Source: Ixodes scapularis (taxonomy: Eukaryota; Arthropoda; Arachnida; Ixodida; Ixodidae). From it: a stretch of 64,000 bases of DNA. The notes under the pieces are model-generated. The model was not told the origin of the DNA and ran no database searches. It saw nothing but the letters and a program-made list of their open reading frames with translations. Positions 60,501-62,316 of this stretch are shown here, in pieces (position 1 is the stretch's first letter; each line of letters opens with the position of its first letter). The translations under genes were made by a program, and so were the position numbers. The stretch lies in the NCBI RefSeq assembly GCF_016920785.2, contig NW_024609836.1:59305439-59369438 (forward strand). Reading direction: 5' to 3'.

Positions 60501-62039
60501 GGGCGAAGCGAAGAGAGGAGGAAACGAGATATCTTGACGTCACGCGCCTCGTCGGCCTCGTTCAATCTCGACCTTTTTTTTCCAAAAATACGGCCGTCCA
60601 TTCGAGATATCGCCTAGCGAGTAGTGTTGTAGGGATTGTAGCGTCCCGCCTATATCTCCTGCATTTTTTTTTTTTTTTTTTTTATTTAGATTATGGTTTA
60701 GCATCCCTTGGAGCCCGATTGCAATAGTCTTTTTTTCCTTCTGTTGTATATGGTTTTAGACCGGGGATTAAAAGTGCGGTAACATTTTGTACAAAACAAA
60801 GAATTGCTTGCCTAAATGCGATATGAACTAAAATTATATTATTCATCCTCATTTCAGGTCAACCTTAGTGTTGATCTACCAGTCAGAGCACCAATCTTTG
60901 GACTGAGACGCTCTCCCATTTCTCCCACCATCTCACTGTCCCCATTCCTCCCAAACTTTTTTTCAGCATGGTAAATTGCCAAGTGTGGCAACAGGTGAGA
61001 TGTTGAGGTGAGATGAGATGTCGTCGAAAACAACCCATTAATATATCATTTCAATAATAGCTTACTACAGCCGTTGGCCAAACCATTTTCTAAAATTCGT
61101 GCAAAACGAATGCGTGCTACCAACTTTTCAGTGCCAAGGGGGAAACTACTCAATCAAGTTGCGTACACCACGCCAAACAGGTACGCCATTCGAGTCGAAA
61201 GTACCGCTACAACGGCGCCATCAATCTAGCAGTTGATCAACTTTTTGGAACGATTCATTGAATAAATATGTTTACTGTCCCATTCCAACCGCCCTCCCCT
61301 ACTAATAAAAACCACCCTCTCCTACTAATAAAACCGTTAACAGCAATAGTAGTAAAATAGTACATGGCACATGGCAACAGTACATGTACTAAAAACCTCC
61401 CCTTTCAGGTCGCTCCACACAACAAAGTCATTTTTTAATTGGGGACCAGCCCGCCAATTCGGTGAACCGACTATATCAAAATTTTGATCTCAGCCGGTAA
61501 TATGCCCATTAAAAATGTTCAGCCATTTACAGCGTGACCGAAACGAGTCTTCGCAGCCAGGTAGGTACGTTCATTTTTTCGACCTACAAATTGCCATTAG
61601 GAAACCATCCCCCGCTACGTGCTGCCATCTGGAGCCACGCACCGCAAACACCGCGCAGCGCCGCAGCAAAAATCCATCGCCGCGAGCAGACGACGCTCTC
61701 ACGCCCCTCCACACACACACACACACACACAAACACACCAGCTACGCGCGCTTTTCGTATGTAAGCCTTCAAACCCCCAGAAACAGCTGTTCGCTTAGCT
61801 GCACAAGCAAAGCAGCTGCTTGAGACCCTCAAGTTTCGTTCGTTTACACAACAGCAGGTTGCCTCCATCTCCATCAAACGAGGCCAAAAAAAAAGAAAAG
61901 AAAGAAGGCAGGAAGCGATGCCAAGAGAGTAACTTACCCGCTCTGAGATGGGAGTCACATCGCGGCCTCGCTTGAGCGCGGGAGCCCGTACAACTCTCGG
62001 CGGGGGAGGGTTGCCACCCAGGGAACCTCCGCGATCCAT
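2030..62039 (-). CDS. MAPKBP1: MAPKBP1/WDR62-family WD40 scaffold protein (19 exons, 3' end outside window)
   Basis: Nineteen minus-strand exons join in phase into 897 codons without a stop. The family (vertebrate MAPKBP1/JNKBP1 and WDR62, fly Wdr62) forms two tandem WD40 beta-propellers followed by a long tail that binds JNK; it acts at mitotic spindle poles and in stress-kinase signalling. Hallmarks seen: VKLEKVLGLTV at residues 35-45, VWDV (114-117), VNVWDW (156-161), LLDKWVELR (262-270), VYNDHSLFVWDV (353-364), TCSSDDTIRIWNL (407-419), ASGDRSGN (487-494), EAHDSEVLCLEY (510-521), SCGADKSI, KTTLYDM, CQDRNVRVY, FGHSELVTGLKF and SVSGDG/CIFMWRL. The length up to the RGRWAQ motif (860-865) is close to the vertebrate proteins. 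The C-terminal tail after residue 897 continues left of base 1. The symbol is by resemblance; a single invertebrate gene may be co-orthologous to MAPKBP1 and WDR62. Intron 1 is about 35 kb, and intron 12 has a GC donor. Confidence 0.93.
2222..3431 (-). other. intron 18
   Basis: At 2746-2800 it holds a short palindromic core (AAATTTAGCGGGGAA facing TTCTCGCTAAAT) also seen in fold-back elements at 5.7 and 18.0 kb. At 3110-3160 lies a CCTCAGTCCTCCACTGAGGCG segment that resembles a dispersed arthropod repeat. A 104-codon plus-strand frame at 2401-2715 is rich in charged residues but unrecognised. The GC-rich part at 3180-3400 has no clear identity. Confidence 0.55.
3432..3603 (-). CDS. MAPKBP1: MAPKBP1-like exon 18, first tail exon (residues 777-833)
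   Basis: The donor is CAG|GTACCTTTT. The preferred acceptor TTGCGTTGTCCGCAG gives a 172-bp exon encoding KSAIAVTKPLPAADKEEVES, a Pro- and acid-rich middle, then EYKFSMGPLPMWAKRQ. A second acceptor 36 bp further upstream (exon end 3639, ATATGACAG) is in the same frame and would add FEFDPVPCVVRR. The exon belongs to the start of the low-complexity C-terminal tail; its acidic and Ser-rich content suits a regulatory linker. Confidence 0.87.
3604..4782 (-). other. intron 17
   Basis: No coding block or named repeat is recognised. The middle is AT-rich with short homopolymers. If the alternative exon 18 acceptor is used, the intron begins at 3640. Confidence 0.55.
4783..4878 (-). CDS. MAPKBP1: MAPKBP1-like exon 17 (residues 745-775)
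   Basis: The acceptor is TTTCTGACAG and the donor is GCGAG|GTACGAGTT (phase 2). The first G completes Gly744. The exon then reads CIFMWRLPENVTQAIVSRR and TGVPLPTSWQEA. CIF-WRL is the closing strand of the last WD repeat (vertebrate GDSCIFVWRL). The remainder corresponds to the helix that leaves the propeller. Confidence 0.92.
4979..5182 (-). repeat. second tRNA-related SINE family, copy 1
   Basis: On the minus strand a tRNA-like head (CTGTGGCAATGCAGCC, then GACCCGGGTTCAATTC as B box) leads into a body containing CTACGCCAACTACAACATCA, GTCGTTTCCAGTAGTGGG and GAGCCAATAAGAGCTG. The body matches the plus-strand copy at 7661-7852 over about 80 bp with few differences. Confidence 0.8.
5661..5890. 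mobile_element. fold-back MITE
   Basis: Two ~95-bp arms are inverted copies of each other: the left arm opens TTACCTTTGAGACCGCAACT, and the right arm closes AAAAGTTGCGCTCTAAAAGG. Both contain TGTTGCATTATGGGA or its complement. The central loop holds AAATTTAGC and CTTTAGCGGGGAAATG. The similarity may extend ~20 bp further out on each side. No coding capacity. Confidence 0.85.
5957..6038 (+). repeat. purine-rich G/A tract
   Basis: A GGGAGGAGGGAAGGGGGAGA-type tract, followed at 6050-6078 by its pyrimidine counterpart (CCCTCCCC, CCTCCCCTCCTCC). The strand asymmetry and G-runs suggest hairpin or G-quadruplex potential. A similar but shorter pair sits at 17930-18035. Confidence 0.6.
6716..7434. 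mobile_element. long fold-back MITE with TA target site
   Basis: A 719-bp near-palindrome. The left end is CAGGGCAATTCAAGGAGACA and the right end is the reverse complement, GTCTCCTTGAATCACCCTG. The arms run about 320 bp each, with matching internal blocks such as AAATTTGCAAAGAGCGAACT, CCTATGGAAACGCAGC and GAACGAGCATAC. TA flanks both ends (6714-6715 and 7435-7436), pointing to a Tc1/mariner-type transposase acting in trans. Open frames inside are mirror shadows. Confidence 0.88.
7661..7852 (+). repeat. second tRNA-related SINE family, copy 2
   Basis: Head GTGGCGTAGCTCAGTGGCAA with B-box-like GACCCAGGCTCAATTC, then a body with CTACGCCATCTACAACATCA and GAGCCCATAAGAGCTATTGC. Same family as 4979-5182, in opposite orientation, in the same intron. 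Confidence 0.8.
8343..8518 (-). CDS. MAPKBP1: MAPKBP1-like exon 16 (residues 686-743)
   Basis: The acceptor is CCTCCCCCCAG and the donor is GACGG|GTGCGTGCA (phase 2). It encodes VVLDSTGTYLATSCTDKSLY, then VYEYGSGECVASMFGHSELV and TGLKFTEDGRHLISVSGD. The ATSC-DKS, SGECVA-MFGHSE-VTG and HLISVSGD motifs make up the penultimate blade of propeller 2. Confidence 0.95.
8519..9090 (-). other. intron 15 with a degenerate short tandem repeat
   Basis: At about 8945-9055 a degenerate GCCACCTAnAAAGAC-like unit recurs several times. The rest is unremarkable; open frames overlapping 8490-8850 on both strands are not supported by any motif. Confidence 0.55.
9091..9285 (-). CDS. MAPKBP1: MAPKBP1-like exon 15 (residues 621-685)
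   Basis: The acceptor is TCTCCTCAG and the donor is AAG|GTAGGTGGA, phase 0. The exon encodes GSQLTFTRKHHVVGKTTLYD, then EYVLAACQDRNVRVYSVASG and RCFRGAQGEDGTLIK. The THHVV-KTTLYDM, CQDRN and GxQGEDGTLIK strings are near-identical in vertebrate MAPKBP1. A second AG eight bases into the exon could act as an alternative acceptor but would shift the frame. Confidence 0.95.
9286..10304 (-). other. intron 14
   Basis: The part next to exon 15 has imperfect repeats of a ~45-bp unit containing GAAACTnTGnnGCGATTCCT (9340-9500). The remainder, 9840-10180, is AT-rich. No gene or named element is recognised. Confidence 0.5.
10305..10677 (-). CDS. MAPKBP1: MAPKBP1-like exon 14, with Asn-rich insertion (residues 497-620)
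   Basis: The acceptor is CCCTCTCGCAG and the donor is CAG|GTGCGTGCG. The longest exon of the gene, it encodes IYNVDGLREVCKIEAHDSEV-LCLEYS, then an Asn/Gly-rich segment (residues about 525-554, with NNNNVNNKTGVNN), then LLASGSRDRFVHVFDVE, QQTLDDHSSSITAVRF and MISCGADKSIIFRKAQLQ. Vertebrate proteins have roughly eight residues where this one has about 33, so some 25 residues are inserted in a surface loop of propeller 2. The frame stays open through the insertion and it is too short to be an intron. Confidence 0.95.
10678..11113 (-). other. intron 13 with a tRNA-like SINE
   Basis: The segment 10908-10995, read on the minus strand, contains an internal promoter-like B box (GGCGAGTTCGAATCCCC). 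It looks like the head of a tRNA-derived SINE whose body continues through 10820-10905. Nothing else is recognised. Confidence 0.5.
10908..10995 (-). repeat. tRNA-like SINE head
   Basis: On the minus strand, GACGGTGGCCCGTACGC is followed by TGGCGAGTTCGAATCCCCAT. The B box is good and the A box poor. Not a folding tRNA. Confidence 0.45.
11114..11228 (-). CDS. MAPKBP1: MAPKBP1-like exon 13 (residues 459-495)
   Basis: The acceptor is TCGTCTTCAG and the donor is CAG|GTGATCCCG (phase 2). It encodes GSNDKVDTTYDGKNGVRCLR, then VSPDGRHLASGDRSGNI. VSPDGxHLASGDRxGxLR is a conserved strand pair that opens propeller 2. Confidence 0.95.
11229..11802 (-). other. intron 12 (GC-AG) with T-rich tract and tRNA-like fragment
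   Basis: A strongly T-rich tract occupies about 11380-11500. At 11568-11645 the plus strand reads GGTAGCTCAGCAGCTATGGC, then a GGGGGTTCGAAC B-box-like end, a decayed tRNA-type fragment. The minus-strand 5' splice site is GC rather than GT. Confidence 0.5.
11803..11866 (-). CDS. MAPKBP1: MAPKBP1-like exon 12 with a GC splice donor (residues 437-457)
   Basis: The acceptor is CAACCTCCTAG. The exon encodes ELLGVLYMDPDLAYISDVDF plus Gln and ends CAAG|GCGAGTTTT in phase 1. No GT lies at a usable position, but CAAG|GCGAGT is the classic context of a GC-AG intron, and the resulting codon G+GT (Gly458) joins exon 13 in frame. ELL-VLYMD matches the vertebrate DLIKIIYVD segment linking the two propellers. 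Confidence 0.82.
11867..13807 (-). other. intron 11
   Basis: At 13075-13185 several TTCGAAT/ATTCGAA-type motifs alternate (ACTCGAATATACAAATTCG and relatives), a palindrome-rich AT repeat. Runs of T flank it at 12960-13040. A TGACGTCA palindrome sits at 12042-12049. No gene is recognised. Confidence 0.5.
13808..13954 (-). CDS. MAPKBP1: MAPKBP1-like exon 11 (residues 388-436)
   Basis: The acceptor is GCTCGCAG and the donor is TCC|GTACGTATT, phase 0. The exon encodes TYPLLPDDSEALLPSGTFLT, then CSSDDTIRIWNLDPHATFN and TRFQRNIYCS. The LPSGTFLTCSSD-TIR-WN pattern is the family blade with Asn in place of Asp in the WD dipeptide. Confidence 0.95.
14085..14198 (-). CDS. MAPKBP1: MAPKBP1-like exon 10 (residues 350-387)
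   Basis: The acceptor is TCTGCAG and the donor is GAA|GTGAGTGCC, phase 0 at both ends. It encodes VTCVYNDHSLFVWDVADLKR, then IGKSHSYLFHSACIWGVE. CVYNDHS-VWDV and the LFHSACIW string match the family's blade at the end of propeller 1. Confidence 0.95.
14199..15280 (-). other. intron 9
   Basis: A short imperfect inverted pair (GGTGCACCGTGTTGAAGCAA and its partner around CACCAGTTCACCGATGC) lies at 14660-14735. The remainder is AT-rich with no recognised gene or element. Confidence 0.45.
15281..15356 (-). CDS. MAPKBP1: MAPKBP1-like exon 9 (residues 325-349)
   Basis: The acceptor is GCACTTCTAG and the donor is AGG|GTGAGTGTG. The leading C completes Ser324 with the AG left by exon 8. The exon encodes ALSAHPPGAKYPHTTAVTFD followed by EINRR, equivalent to the vertebrate ARYPDTIALTFDPTNQW segment. 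Confidence 0.9.
15357..17015 (-). other. intron 8
   Basis: No gene or named repeat is recognised. The open frame at 16821-17363 on the plus strand is largely the antisense shadow of exon 8. Confidence 0.5.
17016..17176 (-). CDS. MAPKBP1: MAPKBP1-like exon 8 (residues 271-323)
   Basis: The acceptor GGGAGCAG lies before ACGACATGT and the donor is CGAG|GTCAGGGCT (phase 2). It encodes TTCANCISVGRDCIFVGCAD, continues with GVVRCFDPVSLRFLATLPRP, and ends HHLGLDIAKSTHP. The VGCADGVVR and LPRPHxLGxDIA motifs are family hallmarks. The acceptor has a poor pyrimidine tract, so a few extra residues could be spliced in from upstream. Confidence 0.9.
17177..19401 (-). other. intron 7
   Basis: It holds a tRNA-like remnant at about 17588-17645 (ends GGTTCGATTCCCGCC), a palindromic G/C-run element at 17925-18040 with the core ATTTAGCGGGAAAATTTT and its mirror, and a run of A then T at 18850-18875. 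The rest is AT-rich without recognised genes. Confidence 0.5.
19402..19587 (-). CDS. MAPKBP1: MAPKBP1-like exon 7 (residues 209-270)
   Basis: The acceptor is GTTCCCTGCAG and the donor is AGG|GTAATGCCG. The exon encodes YKLEPVPLMGRSAILGDQ, a block with NNYFCGVACGKGDS, then SGLLCEFNSRRLLDKWVELR. The last string is nearly identical to vertebrate MAPKBP1 and is the strongest hint that the gene is closer to MAPKBP1 than to WDR62. It belongs to propeller 1. Confidence 0.95.
19588..20413 (-). other. intron 6, nested MITEs
   Basis: A 158-bp pogo-type MITE (19895-20052) sits inside an older repeat related to sequences near 33.3 kb and 49.8 kb. Flanking sequence outside these is unremarkable. Confidence 0.65.
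19895..20052. mobile_element. pogo/Tigger-type MITE
   Basis: Terminal inverted repeats of 27 bp: CAGTCGAATCTCGTTAATTC at the left, and GAATTAACGAGATTTGACTG closing the right. TA target duplications lie at 19893-19894 and 20053-20054. CAGTCGAA ends with an A/T-rich TIR are typical of pogo/Tigger elements. Size 158 bp, no coding sequence. Inserted within an older repeat. Confidence 0.88.
20414..20512 (-). CDS. MAPKBP1: MAPKBP1-like exon 6 (residues 176-208)
   Basis: The acceptor is CATCTTCCAG and the donor is AAG|GTGGGCACA. It encodes VKAVSFSCSGNYFVTVGNRH, then VKFWYLEYSRTTK. This is the third WD blade; NRHVKFWYL matches the family's NRHIKFWYL. Both ends are phase 0. Confidence 0.95.
20513..21496 (-). 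other. intron 5
   Basis: Ordinary AT-rich intron. I see no repeat I can name and no second gene. Confidence 0.5.
21497..21613 (-). CDS. MAPKBP1: MAPKBP1-like exon 5 (residues 137-175)
   Basis: The acceptor is GCACGTGCAG and the donor is AAG|GTGAGACTC. The exon encodes AFSPNLKYVVSVGTHHDMVV, followed by NVWDWRNNVKVASNKVSAK. The HHDM-VNVWDW and VASNKVS strings are near-invariant in the family. Both flanking introns are phase 0. Confidence 0.95.
21614..22022 (-). other. intron 4
   Basis: A short AT-rich intron with an A-run at 21849-21862 and a C-run at 21812-21819. Nothing else is seen. Confidence 0.6.
22023..22115 (-). CDS. MAPKBP1: MAPKBP1-like exon 4 (residues 106-136)
   Basis: The acceptor is TTTCTCCCCAG and the donor is GTG|GTGAGTGGG (phase 0 at both ends). 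It encodes CGHQPHLRVWDV, then an ERTQVAEFLGHKYGINCV block. It holds the WD dipeptide of repeat 1 and the GH dipeptide that opens repeat 2. Confidence 0.95.
22116..23192 (-). other. intron 3
   Basis: Ordinary intron sequence, AT-rich, with no recognised gene or repeat. Confidence 0.5.
23193..23313 (-). CDS. MAPKBP1: MAPKBP1-like exon 3 (residues 66-105)
   Basis: The acceptor is CTATGTGCAG and the donor is GAG|GTGAGAGAC (phase 0). It encodes CALVLYNTRKNKQQHIL, then a block with KKTIACLAFSWDGKYLATGE. This is the first WD repeat, with the family's Asn-x-Arg-Lys-x-Lys-Gln signature. Tryptophan replaces the usual proline in the FSPDGKY turn (FSWDGKY), a small lineage difference. Confidence 0.95.
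23876..25178 (-). mobile_element. mariner (Tc1/mariner superfamily) DNA transposon, inactive
   Basis: A 1.3 kb element with 28-bp terminal inverted repeats: the left end reads TGAGGTCTGTTAGAAAAGTA, and the right end is its near-exact reverse complement with few mismatches. It is flanked by TA on both sides (23874-23875 and 25179-25180), the target site of this superfamily. It carries a decayed transposase on the minus strand. Length, ends, TSD and protein all agree with a mariner. Confidence 0.93.
23949..24980 (-). pseudogene. mariner transposase pseudogene
   Basis: Read on the minus strand, it starts near LEQRNCIKFCQKLGNSQVET and shows the N-terminal helix-turn-helix part (SSTQIKEWYSRFKEG, EPRSGQPST), the linker MTEDLAMRRVAVKFVPK, the first catalytic Asp in TIITGDESWVYGYDPE, the second in HHDNARADSS and the third in YSPDMAPCDFW, ending CFEGD. 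The spacing of the last two Asp fits the mariner D,D34D type. The frame has two in-frame stops between the first and second Asp and a frameshift at the T-run near 24207-24215. No clear start Met is seen. It cannot make an active enzyme. Confidence 0.92.
25496..25690. repeat. tRNA-derived SINE, head inverted relative to its tail
   Basis: On the minus strand, 25496-25600 is a tRNA-like head with the A box GGTTAGCTCAGTTGGTAGAG and B-box-like GGTTTAGTACC. The family tail (CACCTAGCTG to GGGATTATTATC) follows at 25615-25690 but on the plus strand. The head and tail are therefore inverted with respect to each other, unlike the copy at 25811. The family name is unknown to me; comparison with the tick SINE Ruka would be informative. 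Confidence 0.8.
25811..25986 (+). repeat. tRNA-derived SINE, complete copy
   Basis: The tRNA-like head (CTCCTGGTTAACTCAGTTAG for the A box; CCCTGGTTCAATACCAGGAC for the B box) is followed by the GGCGGATTTTTTCGG link and a tail ending CAGGGATTATTATC. It is oriented opposite to the head at 25496-25600, giving a ~100-bp inverted repeat across a 200-bp gap. Confidence 0.85.
26704..26795 (-). CDS. MAPKBP1: MAPKBP1-like exon 2 (residues 35-64)
   Basis: The acceptor is TTTTTTTGCAG and the donor is GG|GTAAGTGAG (phase 2). The translation VKLEKVLGLTVTSSAALD, continuing through a conserved DPLTGLVAYPAG, is the diagnostic first block of MAPKBP1/WDR62 and makes up the first strands of propeller 1. The split codon GG+A gives Gly65 when joined to exon 3. 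Confidence 0.95.
27448..27517 (-). repeat. tRNA-like SINE head
   Basis: On the minus strand it reads AGTAGCTCTGTGGAAAGATG, then CCGCTTCACACGC and GGGCACGGGTTCAATCCCC. The A and B boxes are recognisable, and the anticodon region CTTCACACGC resembles the heads at 5.1 and 7.7 kb. The stems are imperfect, so a functional tRNA is unlikely. Confidence 0.6.
30701..30728 (+). repeat. (ATC)n microsatellite
   Basis: About nine ATC units with one CAC interruption. Confidence 0.9.
31533..31859. mobile_element. hAT-like MITE
   Basis: The left end CAGAGGATCTCAAATGGTGG and the right end GGTTGAGACCTACTG form short TIRs starting CAG. Inside are GTCCGCGG repeats on both sides. The style (CAGnGGTTCTCAA, GGTCCGCGGACC) is typical of hAT-derived MITEs. 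No clean 8-bp target duplication is visible. Confidence 0.6.
32726..32742 (+). repeat. poly-G run (17)
   Basis: Uninterrupted G17 after an A-run. Its length may be unreliable in an assembly. Confidence 0.9.
33140..33160 (+). repeat. poly-G run (21)
   Basis: G21 preceded by GGGGGTGGA. A second long G-run within 420 bp of the first, on the same strand. Confidence 0.9.
35233..35302 (+). repeat. SINE tail fragment
   Basis: Plus-strand tail of the same SINE family (ACCTAGCTGTGTTTGGAGAT, then CTTGTTCCCCTTCTCCAGGG, ATTATT). No tRNA-like head precedes it. Confidence 0.75.
35331..35470. repeat. hAT-like element end
   Basis: CAGGGGTCTCCGAACGTTCTGG followed by GGGGCCGGATTC resembles the common end of hAT transposons (CAGGGGTCTCCAAACTTT). 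Its partner end is not found nearby, so it is probably a fragment. Confidence 0.45.
36005..36054 (+). repeat. (ACGC)n microsatellite
   Basis: About twelve CACG units with one ATGC variant. Confidence 0.92.
40622..40678 (+). repeat. (CCCT)n followed by poly-C
   Basis: A CCCT repeat that turns into a run of about 18 C, suggesting slippage from one repeat into the next. Confidence 0.92.
41233..41279 (+). repeat. poly-T run (47)
   Basis: A 47-base T-run, possibly the A-tail of a minus-strand retroelement. The sequence at its left is GC-rich and contains no recognised SINE or LINE. Confidence 0.92.
42275..42356. repeat. GC-rich hairpin
   Basis: A perfect 16-bp stem: GTTGGACACTCGGCGA (42275-42290) with TCGCCGAGTGTCCAAC (42341-42356). 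The inner flanks GCAAGTC and GACTTGG extend the pairing. The loop is about 50 bases. Confidence 0.85.
43581..43950 (+). repeat. tandem repeat of a ~140-150 bp unit
   Basis: Two full units and a partial third. Each starts near ACTTTATATT, then CAACTCAATCCGGC and CCACAGCGGCAATG; the two full units end with GGATGTCTTTGAGGATAA. Unit starts are about 43581, 43732 and 43871. Units differ by substitutions and small indels. Confidence 0.8.
44646..44690 (+). repeat. 15-bp tandem repeat, three units
   Basis: Three head-to-tail units of CGGAGAAAAGCTCAC with one or two substitutions each. On the plus strand they read as a Gly-Glu-Lys-Leu-Thr pentapeptide repeat. The reverse-complement unit forms the array at 45793-45919. 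Confidence 0.85.
45793..45919 (-). repeat. 15-bp tandem repeat, about six units, inverted copy
   Basis: About six units of GGTGAGCTTTTCTCC, the reverse complement of the array at 44646-44690, four of them contiguous (45860-45919) and two spaced by a GCATCCGCTC-type linker. On the minus strand they again read as GEKLT-like pentapeptides. Confidence 0.85.
46917..46942. repeat. perfect short hairpin
   Basis: GAGAATCGGCA and TGCCGATTCTC form an 11-bp stem around a four-base T loop. It lies inside the unrecognised minus-strand open frame at 46604-47023. Confidence 0.85.
47312..47330 (+). repeat. poly-C run (19)
   Basis: C19 within a T-rich segment. Confidence 0.9.
49151..49180 (+). repeat. poly-T run (30)
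   Basis: A 30-base T-run. No adjacent retroelement body was recognised. Confidence 0.9.
49652..49865. mobile_element. short MITE with terminal inverted repeats
   Basis: Left block GCGCCATCTATCGG (49652-49665) and AACACTTCCGATCT (49675-49688) are matched in inverse order by AGATCGGAAGCGTT (49828-49841) and CCGATAGATGGCGC (49852-49865). The interior segment near 49797-49845 (AAACCTTCAGTCTAGTTC) is shared with 19870-20075 and 33280-33310. Confidence 0.75.
50540..50830 (+). repeat. degenerate GCAGACGA-containing repeat
   Basis: A purine-rich, Lys/Arg-codon-like segment where GCAGACGAC or GCAGACGAT recurs at 50580, 50718, 50748 and 50819, with AGACGA variants between. Its antisense produces a misleading 175-codon hydrophobic frame. 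The same motif recurs at 53243-53333. Confidence 0.55.
53230..53345 (+). repeat. GCAGACGA motif cluster
   Basis: GCAGACGA occurs at 53243, 53259, 53298 and 53326 within 90 bp, mixed with CACC and GAAGAA units. Confidence 0.65.
55588..55742 (+). repeat. 45-bp direct repeat pair
   Basis: GATGATCAAAGCCAAGCCGA with CATCTCATCTCATCAGCTTT at 55588-55630 recurs as GATGATCCAAGCCAAGCCGA with CTCATCTCATCAGCTT at 55697-55737. The two are separated by a GCAAACAAGCG-containing spacer. Confidence 0.7.
56180..56950. mobile_element. TIR element with ~105 bp inverted arms
   Basis: The left arm 56180-56286 (GTAGTAGGCTGGATCGCGGA to CTCTATGGGAAAAACG) is matched in reverse by 56852-56950 (CGTTTCTCCCATAG to CCAGCCTACTATTA), including the shared GTCGCCACCGGCGGCCATTG core. 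The ~565-bp interior has a plus-strand open frame (56512-56985) with no recognised motif. The family is unknown to me. Confidence 0.7.
57477..57810 (+). repeat. direct duplication, copy 1
   Basis: Blocks ACAGCACTTATTATAA, GGCATAGGGAAACCAGGTG, TTTGGGCGGCGTAACT and AGGTAGGAAGGG recur in the same order and orientation in 57852-58165. This copy has a 41-base A-run after the first block. Function unknown; no open frame is shared by both copies. Confidence 0.75.
57552..57592 (+). repeat. poly-A run (41)
   Basis: A 41-base A-run inside copy 1 of the direct duplication at 57.5-58.2 kb. The corresponding site in copy 2 has only six A. Confidence 0.9.
57852..58165 (+). repeat. direct duplication, copy 2
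   Basis: Diverged second copy: CACAACACTTATTATAACAA, GGCATAGCGAAACCAGGTGG, TTTGGGCGGCGTAACTTAAT and AGGTAGGAAGGGACCAG. The A-run here is only six bases. Confidence 0.75.
58225..58394 (-). repeat. tRNA-derived SINE, complete copy
   Basis: Same family as the copies near 25.5-26.0 kb, on the minus strand. Its tRNA-like head (58317-58386) still folds as a cloverleaf: acceptor CCTGGTT with GACCAGG, anticodon stem CTCCA with TGGAG around the loop CCTGTAA, and T arm CCGGG-TTCGATA-CCCGG. Position 33 of the loop is C, not the universal U, and the sequence runs straight into the SINE body, so it is not called as a tRNA gene. Confidence 0.85.
58525..58580 (-). repeat. SINE tail fragment
   Basis: A solo copy of the tail of the same SINE family, from the GGGATTATT-type end through CCTTCTCCAGGG to CCTTTGTCC, ending in an A-run on the plus strand. 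The head is missing. Confidence 0.75.
61710..61738 (+). repeat. (CA)n microsatellite
   Basis: About fourteen CA units with one AA interruption, 200 bp inside intron 1 from exon 1. Confidence 0.9.
61938..62039 (-). CDS. MAPKBP1: MAPKBP1-like exon 1 (start codon, residues 1-34)
   Basis: This exon runs from an ATG at 62039-62037 to a consensus donor (CGG|GTAAGTTAC) and ends in phase 0. It encodes MDRGGSLGGNPPPP followed by a basic stretch with ALKRGRD and ends TPISER. Exon 2 then begins VKLEKV, which matches where the vertebrate N-terminus (about 35 basic residues) meets the first conserved block. The bases directly before the ATG (CTCTGTTTCCAG) look like a splice acceptor, so a 5' UTR exon may lie further right. 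Alternatively the reading frame could extend upstream, because no in-frame stop appears before 62153. The sequence itself is low in complexity and is assigned by position, frame and splice site. Confidence 0.75.
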
Positions 62040-62216
62040 CTGGAAACAGAGCAGCCGCCCAAAGTCAAGAACGAGACAAGCCAAAGACGCCCCCCGTCGG
62101 CAGGGACAAAGCACTAAAAGGTACAAAAACAACTTCGAGAAAAACACGCACACACAAAGAAACGCATAGTGTTCGAAGCCATGGAACGGGTACGCGAAAT
62201 TTCATCGAACCTCGAG

Positions 62217-62316
62217 TTCGACTAGTTCGGTGAAGAACCTTCGAACTTTTGACAAAATCGAGCAAATTCGACTGGTTAGGTGAAAAACATTCAAACGTTT
62301 GGCAAAGCTCGTCCGA
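62217..62316 (+). repeat. 50-bp tandem duplication upstream of exon 1
   Basis: TTCGACTAGTTCGGTGAAGA (62217) is followed at a 50-bp offset by TTCGACTGGTTAGGTGAAAA (62267). Both continue with a TTCGAAC or TTCAAAC block. The surrounding 62160-62580 is rich in TTCGAA motifs and may be one larger element. Confidence 0.65.

Larger units (their letters stand above)
26796..61937 (-). other. intron 1, 35 kb, repeat-filled
   Basis: The splice partners are the exon 1 donor (GTAAGTTAC) and the exon 2 acceptor (TTTTGCAG). Between the listed repeats I see AT-rich sequence with islands of higher GC (30140-30560, 36330-36660, 37860-38150, 40860-41230) and no open frame with recognisable protein motifs. The GC islands could be alternative promoters or just old elements. 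The segment 28260-28337, read on the minus strand, begins CCCTAAAGGGACACTGACAT, a MITE-like end without a found partner. 37425-37650 starts TATACCGGGTGTTTCTGCGA and resembles 6110-6210. 46190-46400 repeats GTTCGATTC motifs. Confidence 0.7.

Noticed and set aside
61584..62153. 189-codon minus-strand frame as a complete gene
   Set aside because: It contains exon 1, but the parts before the ATG and after the GTAAGT donor have no protein-like features.
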